Source: CAZHZT01 sp964537285 (GTDB lineage Bacteria; Bacteroidota; Bacteroidia; Chitinophagales; Saprospiraceae). Taken from it: a stretch of 47,431 nt of DNA. The stretch covers positions 1 to 47,431 of the forward strand of contig CAZHZT010000035.1 in NCBI GenBank assembly GCA_964537285.1, read 5' to 3'. The translations under genes and the position numbers were made by a program. The notes beneath the pieces were generated by a model that searched no databases, had not been told where the DNA came from, and saw only the letters and a list, made by a program, of their open reading frames with translations. Below, one piece after another: positions 44,696-47,431 of the stretch. The number at the start of each line of letters is the position of its first letter. Position 1 is the first letter of the stretch.

Positions 44696-46882
44696 ATGTC
44701 GAGAAACAAAAAACCTAAAATTAAAGGTAAGCGCTTAGGTGCTGCCGAATTAAGGCACGAAATCATGAAGTTATTTCGCCGCCACCCCCGTAAAAGACTA
44801 AATGCCAAACAAATTATTAAAAAGTTGAAAATTGACAATAACAAAGACTCCGTCGCCGACGCACTTGAAAAACTGAGCAAGGATGAAAAGCTTATTGCTG
44901 TCGATGACGTAAAATTCCAGATTAATCGCAGCAAGGATGATGAAAATCCTAATCGCCCTCCCAGACAGGTACACATAGGAACCGTAGATATGACCCGGAC
45001 GGGCTCGGCATATATCGTGATCGATGGCCTGGATAACGATGTTTATGTGCCTGCTAAGTACCTTAAAAGTGCCATTCACAGAGATAAAGTTGAGGTGGCC
45101 GTTTTTACCCCTCGTGGAAGAAGACGCCCGGAAGGGGAAGTGCTGAAAGTTGTTGAAAGAGCACGGGAACACTTTATGGGAACACTCAGAGTATGGAAAA
45201 ATTACGCCATCGTTATGCCTGATCAACTGAATATACCTATGGATATTTACGTAGATCTAAAAGATATCAAGGAGGGCAAGGATGGAAATAAAGTAGTCGT
45301 GAAAGTCACCGAGTGGCCTGACCGTAAAAATCATACGCCCCGGGGGATCGTTACTTCTGTATTGGGAGCTGTAGGTACTAGCGATATTGAAATGAAAGGA
45401 ATCCTTATCAACAATGGTTTTGAACTGGAATTCCCTGAGGAAGTCATGCGTGAAACAGAGGGGCTCACCGAAGAAATTCTTCCGGAAGAAGTGGAAAAAC
45501 GAAGGGATATGAGAGATATTATAACTTTCACTATAGATCCCACGGATGCAAAGGATTTTGATGATGCTTTATCTTTCAGGTATCTTGAGGACGGTACGCG
45601 CGAAATTGGTGTACATATTGCCGATGTGACGCATTTTATCAAACCGGGTACAGCTCTGGATAAAGAAGCATTGAATCGCTCAACGAGTGTTTATCTCGTA
45701 GACCGGGTGCTTCCTATGCTTCCTGAGAAATTATCGAATCAACTGTGCTCTCTCCGTCCACATGAAGACAAATATACTTTTTCGGCGGTATTTACATTCG
45801 ATAATGATGATAGGGTAATAGATCGCTGGTTTGGCAAAACGCTTATCCATTCCGACCGGCGTTTTACTTATGGAGAAGCCCAGGTCGTCCTGGATTCTGG
45901 AGAGGGCGATTTCCATGCTGAACTGAAAGAGCTCAATCGGCTGGCACATGTGCTCAGAAAAAGACGTTTCAAACAAGGTTCTATCAATTTTGATGTGGAT
46001 GAGGTTCGCTTTAAGCTGGATGAAGAGGGCGTGCCAATAGAAGTGTATGTGAAGGAGCGAAAAGATGCACACATGTTGATTGAGGATTTTATGCTGCTTG
46101 CCAATCGTGAAGTTGCTGCTTTTATATCAAAGAAAGGAAAAGATAACGAAATCCCTTTCGTATACCGTGTCCATGACGAACCCGATATTGACAAGGTGCA
46201 GGAGTTTGCTCTTTTTGCCAGGCAGCTTGGTTTTCAAATGAATACTTCTGACCCGAGAGCGATCGGGCGGTCATTCAATGCTTTGGTTGAAGCTGCCAAA
46301 ACGAATGAGGTACTTGAAATACTTGAACCTCTGGCTATTCGAACAATGGCCAAAGCAGAGTATTCATCCGATAATATCGGCCATTATGGATTGGGGTTTG
46401 ATTATTATACTCATTTTACTTCTCCTATTCGCCGTTACTCGGATGTGTTGGTTCATCGTTTTTTAGAACCTAATATTGAAGGAACGCTCCGAACTAACAA
46501 AGCTAAGCTGGAAGAACAGTGCAAGCATATTTCAATCATGGAACGCAGGGCAGTAGAGGCAGAGAGAGAATCCATCAAGTACAAGCAAGTGGAATACATC
46601 AAAAACCACATTGGCGAAGTCTTCGAAGGGTATATTTCCGGCATCATTGACAAAGGTTTTTTCGTGGAACTGGTTGGTAATCATTGTGAAGGCATGGTAG
46701 AGTTCAGCAGCCTTGATGATGAATTCGAATTGATTAATGGTCGCTTAAAAGCACGCGGCAAGTATTCCGGGCTTTTATTAAAAATGGGGGATCAGGTAAA
46801 TGTGAAAATCATTGGAGCAGATCTAGCCAAAAGACGTATCGAAATGGCTCTAATCGAAACAAATGAAGCACCGAATGATTAA
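44696..46882 (+). CDS. rnr: Ribonuclease R
   Basis: A 728-residue processive 3'-5' exoribonuclease that degrades structured RNA, including rRNA and mRNA, in the cytoplasm. Domains in order: a winged-helix N-terminus (LRHEIMKLFRRHPRKRLNAK); two cold-shock domains (GTVDMTRTGSAYIVIDGL; then HFMGTLRVWKNYAIVMPD); the RNB catalytic core with the acidic cluster IDPTDAKDFDDALS and the later HFTSPIRRYSDVLVHRFL; and a C-terminal S1 domain (GEVFEGYISGIIDKGFFVEL). Length and architecture match RNase R rather than RNase II. The ATG start lacks a strong ribosome-binding site. Confidence 0.97.
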   Translation: MSRNKKPKIKGKRLGAAELRHEIMKLFRRHPRKRLNAKQIIKKLKIDNNKDSVADALEKLSKDEKLIAVDDVKFQINRSKDDENPNRPPRQVHIGTVDMTRTGSAYIVIDGLDNDVYVPAKYLKSAIHRDKVEVAVFTPRGRRRPEGEVLKVVERAREHFMGTLRVWKNYAIVMPDQLNIPMDIYVDLKDIKEGKDGNKVVVKVTEWPDRKNHTPRGIVTSVLGAVGTSDIEMKGILINNGFELEFPEEVMRETEGLTEEILPEEVEKRRDMRDIITFTIDPTDAKDFDDALSFRYLEDGTREIGVHIADVTHFIKPGTALDKEALNRSTSVYLVDRVLPMLPEKLSNQLCSLRPHEDKYTFSAVFTFDNDDRVIDRWFGKTLIHSDRRFTYGEAQVVLDSGEGDFHAELKELNRLAHVLRKRRFKQGSINFDVDEVRFKLDEEGVPIEVYVKERKDAHMLIEDFMLLANREVAAFISKKGKDNEIPFVYRVHDEPDIDKVQEFALFARQLGFQMNTSDPRAIGRSFNALVEAAKTNEVLEILEPLAIRTMAKAEYSSDNIGHYGLGFDYYTHFTSPIRRYSDVLVHRFLEPNIEGTLRTNKAKLEEQCKHISIMERRAVEAERESIKYKQVEYIKNHIGEVFEGYISGIIDKGFFVELVGNHCEGMVEFSSLDDEFELINGRLKARGKYSGLLLKMGDQVNVKIIGADLAKRRIEMALIETNEAPND

Positions 46883-46932
46883 TACTTTAGCTTTGATCGA
46901 TATTTCATCATAAATGACCGCTGATGGCCCAA

Positions 46933-46961
46933 GGGCTACGGGCTATCGGCTACCGGCTACT
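46933..46961. repeat. Short tandem repeat of a 7-bp word
   Basis: Four consecutive words GGGCTAC, GGGCTAT, CGGCTAC, CGGCTAC lie in the spacer between convergent rnr and the ABM gene. Confidence 0.55.
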
Positions 46962-46978
46962 ATCCATTCATCTGCCTT

Positions 46979-47275
46979 CTAGCTCAGCTCAGCCTCCACA
47001 TTTACCGTCCATGCAGCTGGCTTTTCGGCAAATAAGACTTTCGTTCGTGCCCAGGTTGTTTGAAAAAGCTTAGATTTCCGGTAAGTCTCAAGGTCTTCTT
47101 CTTTTTCCCACTTGCTGTAGGTGAAAAAAATTTGGCCTTGGTGTTTTTCCTGCAACAACTCCAGATAGGTACAGCCGGGAAAATCTCGGATCCGTTCCTT
47201 GTTTTCGTGAAATACGGCAAGGAATTGATCCACTTTATCTGATTGGAAAGTCATTTTTACAATTCGGGTGATCAT
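46979..47275 (-). CDS. Antibiotic biosynthesis monooxygenase (ABM) domain protein
   Basis: A 98-residue single-domain protein with the dimeric ferredoxin-like fold of the ABM family. The pattern is a first strand with conserved TRIVKMTFQSDKVDQFLAVF, then ERIRDFPGCTYLELLQEKHQ, then IFFTYSKWEKEEDLETYRKS, and a final helix FQTTWARTKVLFAEKPAAWT. Some members oxidise quinone-like or small aromatic molecules, others bind haem; a partner or substrate is not evident. The gene is convergent with rnr. It has no operon partner in the window. Confidence 0.88.
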   Translation of the reverse strand: MITRIVKMTFQSDKVDQFLAVFHENKERIRDFPGCTYLELLQEKHQGQIFFTYSKWEKEEDLETYRKSKLFQTTWARTKVLFAEKPAAWTVNVEAELS

Positions 47276-47334
47276 TATAGGTAGGTTACTTAGAGATATG
47301 TATCAATATTTCAGAATTAAGTCTAATCAATACA

Positions 47335-47370
47335 GCGATTCTCGCTTTGAAAAATAAACGCGCCTACGGC
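47335..47370. repeat. Short dispersed intergenic repeat, copy 2
   Basis: Second copy of the 36-base segment at 1780-1815 (GCGATTCTCGCTTTG to CGCGCCTACGGC), differing at a few positions. It also sits beside a large palindrome. Confidence 0.6.
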
Positions 47371-47390
47371 GCGAAATTCTTTTGAGGGAG

Positions 47391-47431
47391 GCCGAAAGGG
47401 CTATTTTGCGAAGCAAAATAGCCCTTTCGGC
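47391..47431. terminator. Perfect 19-bp-arm hairpin at window edge
   Basis: Arms 47391-47409 and 47413-47431 are exact reverse complements around the loop GAA. It may extend past the window. It lies upstream of the ABM gene and is probably the terminator of a gene beyond the edge, or another intergenic palindrome of the local type. Confidence 0.7.

Overview
The window looks like a Bacteroidota chromosome, probably of the Saprospiria/Flavobacteriia kind. Four proteins carry type IX secretion (T9SS) sorting domains, two of type A and two of the gliding-motility-associated type B. There is a cytochrome b558-type sdhC-sdhA-sdhB operon and a LytS/LytTR-type two-component pair. Promoters fit the Bacteroidota -33 TTTG / -7 TAnnTTTG form, and strong Shine-Dalgarno sequences are rare.

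Layout. Positions 1-4.6 kb hold housekeeping genes on the minus strand: asnS, a DCC/DUF393 thiol-oxidoreductase-like gene, radA and a DksA/TraR-type zinc-finger gene. A gene-free stretch (3.73-4.21 kb) carries plus-strand promoters and a terminator but no ORF, so it is a candidate small-RNA locus. Positions 4.8-12.9 kb are an accessory plus-strand region. It encodes a membrane protein, a secreted metallophosphoesterase, a secreted serine beta-lactamase-like hydrolase, a 74-bp tandem repeat array, an internally deleted PD-(D/E)XK transposase, a nitrilase-type hydrolase overlapping a small T9SS cargo gene, an EAD-like small protein and a two-TM protein. Positions 13-17.2 kb hold the LytTR regulator and histidine kinase, a secreted DUF5694-like protein and an RluA-family pseudouridine synthase.

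Positions 17.6-39.4 kb are almost entirely two adjacent giant minus-strand paralogues, each predicted to exceed 3,400 residues. Each has a signal peptide, a jellyroll-like N-terminus, Ig-like modules, a long array of 96-residue acidic, cysteine-containing repeats (A), an array of 41-residue repeats (B), and a type B T9SS C-terminal domain. The upstream-most in transcription (39.4-29.0 kb) lacks a seven-bladed propeller that the other carries between its A and B arrays. Each gene is broken by a 100-N assembly gap inside its repeats. Repeat phase predicts true gap sizes of 176+288n bp and 95+123n bp, and the smallest value in each case restores one open frame.

Positions 39.6-47.4 kb return to core genes: a TonB-C-like protein, sdhB, sdhA, sdhC, a hypothetical protein, rnr and an ABM-type monooxygenase.

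The intergenic DNA is unusually structured. A 107-bp palindromic MITE-like family has three full copies, one internally deleted copy and one half copy, and 8-bp flanking direct repeats at three of them. One copy sits inside what was a perfect 81-bp palindrome. Long perfect or near-perfect palindromes overlap or abut the stop codons of several genes. A second dispersed repeat is present three times, and further palindromic elements lie around the sdh operon.
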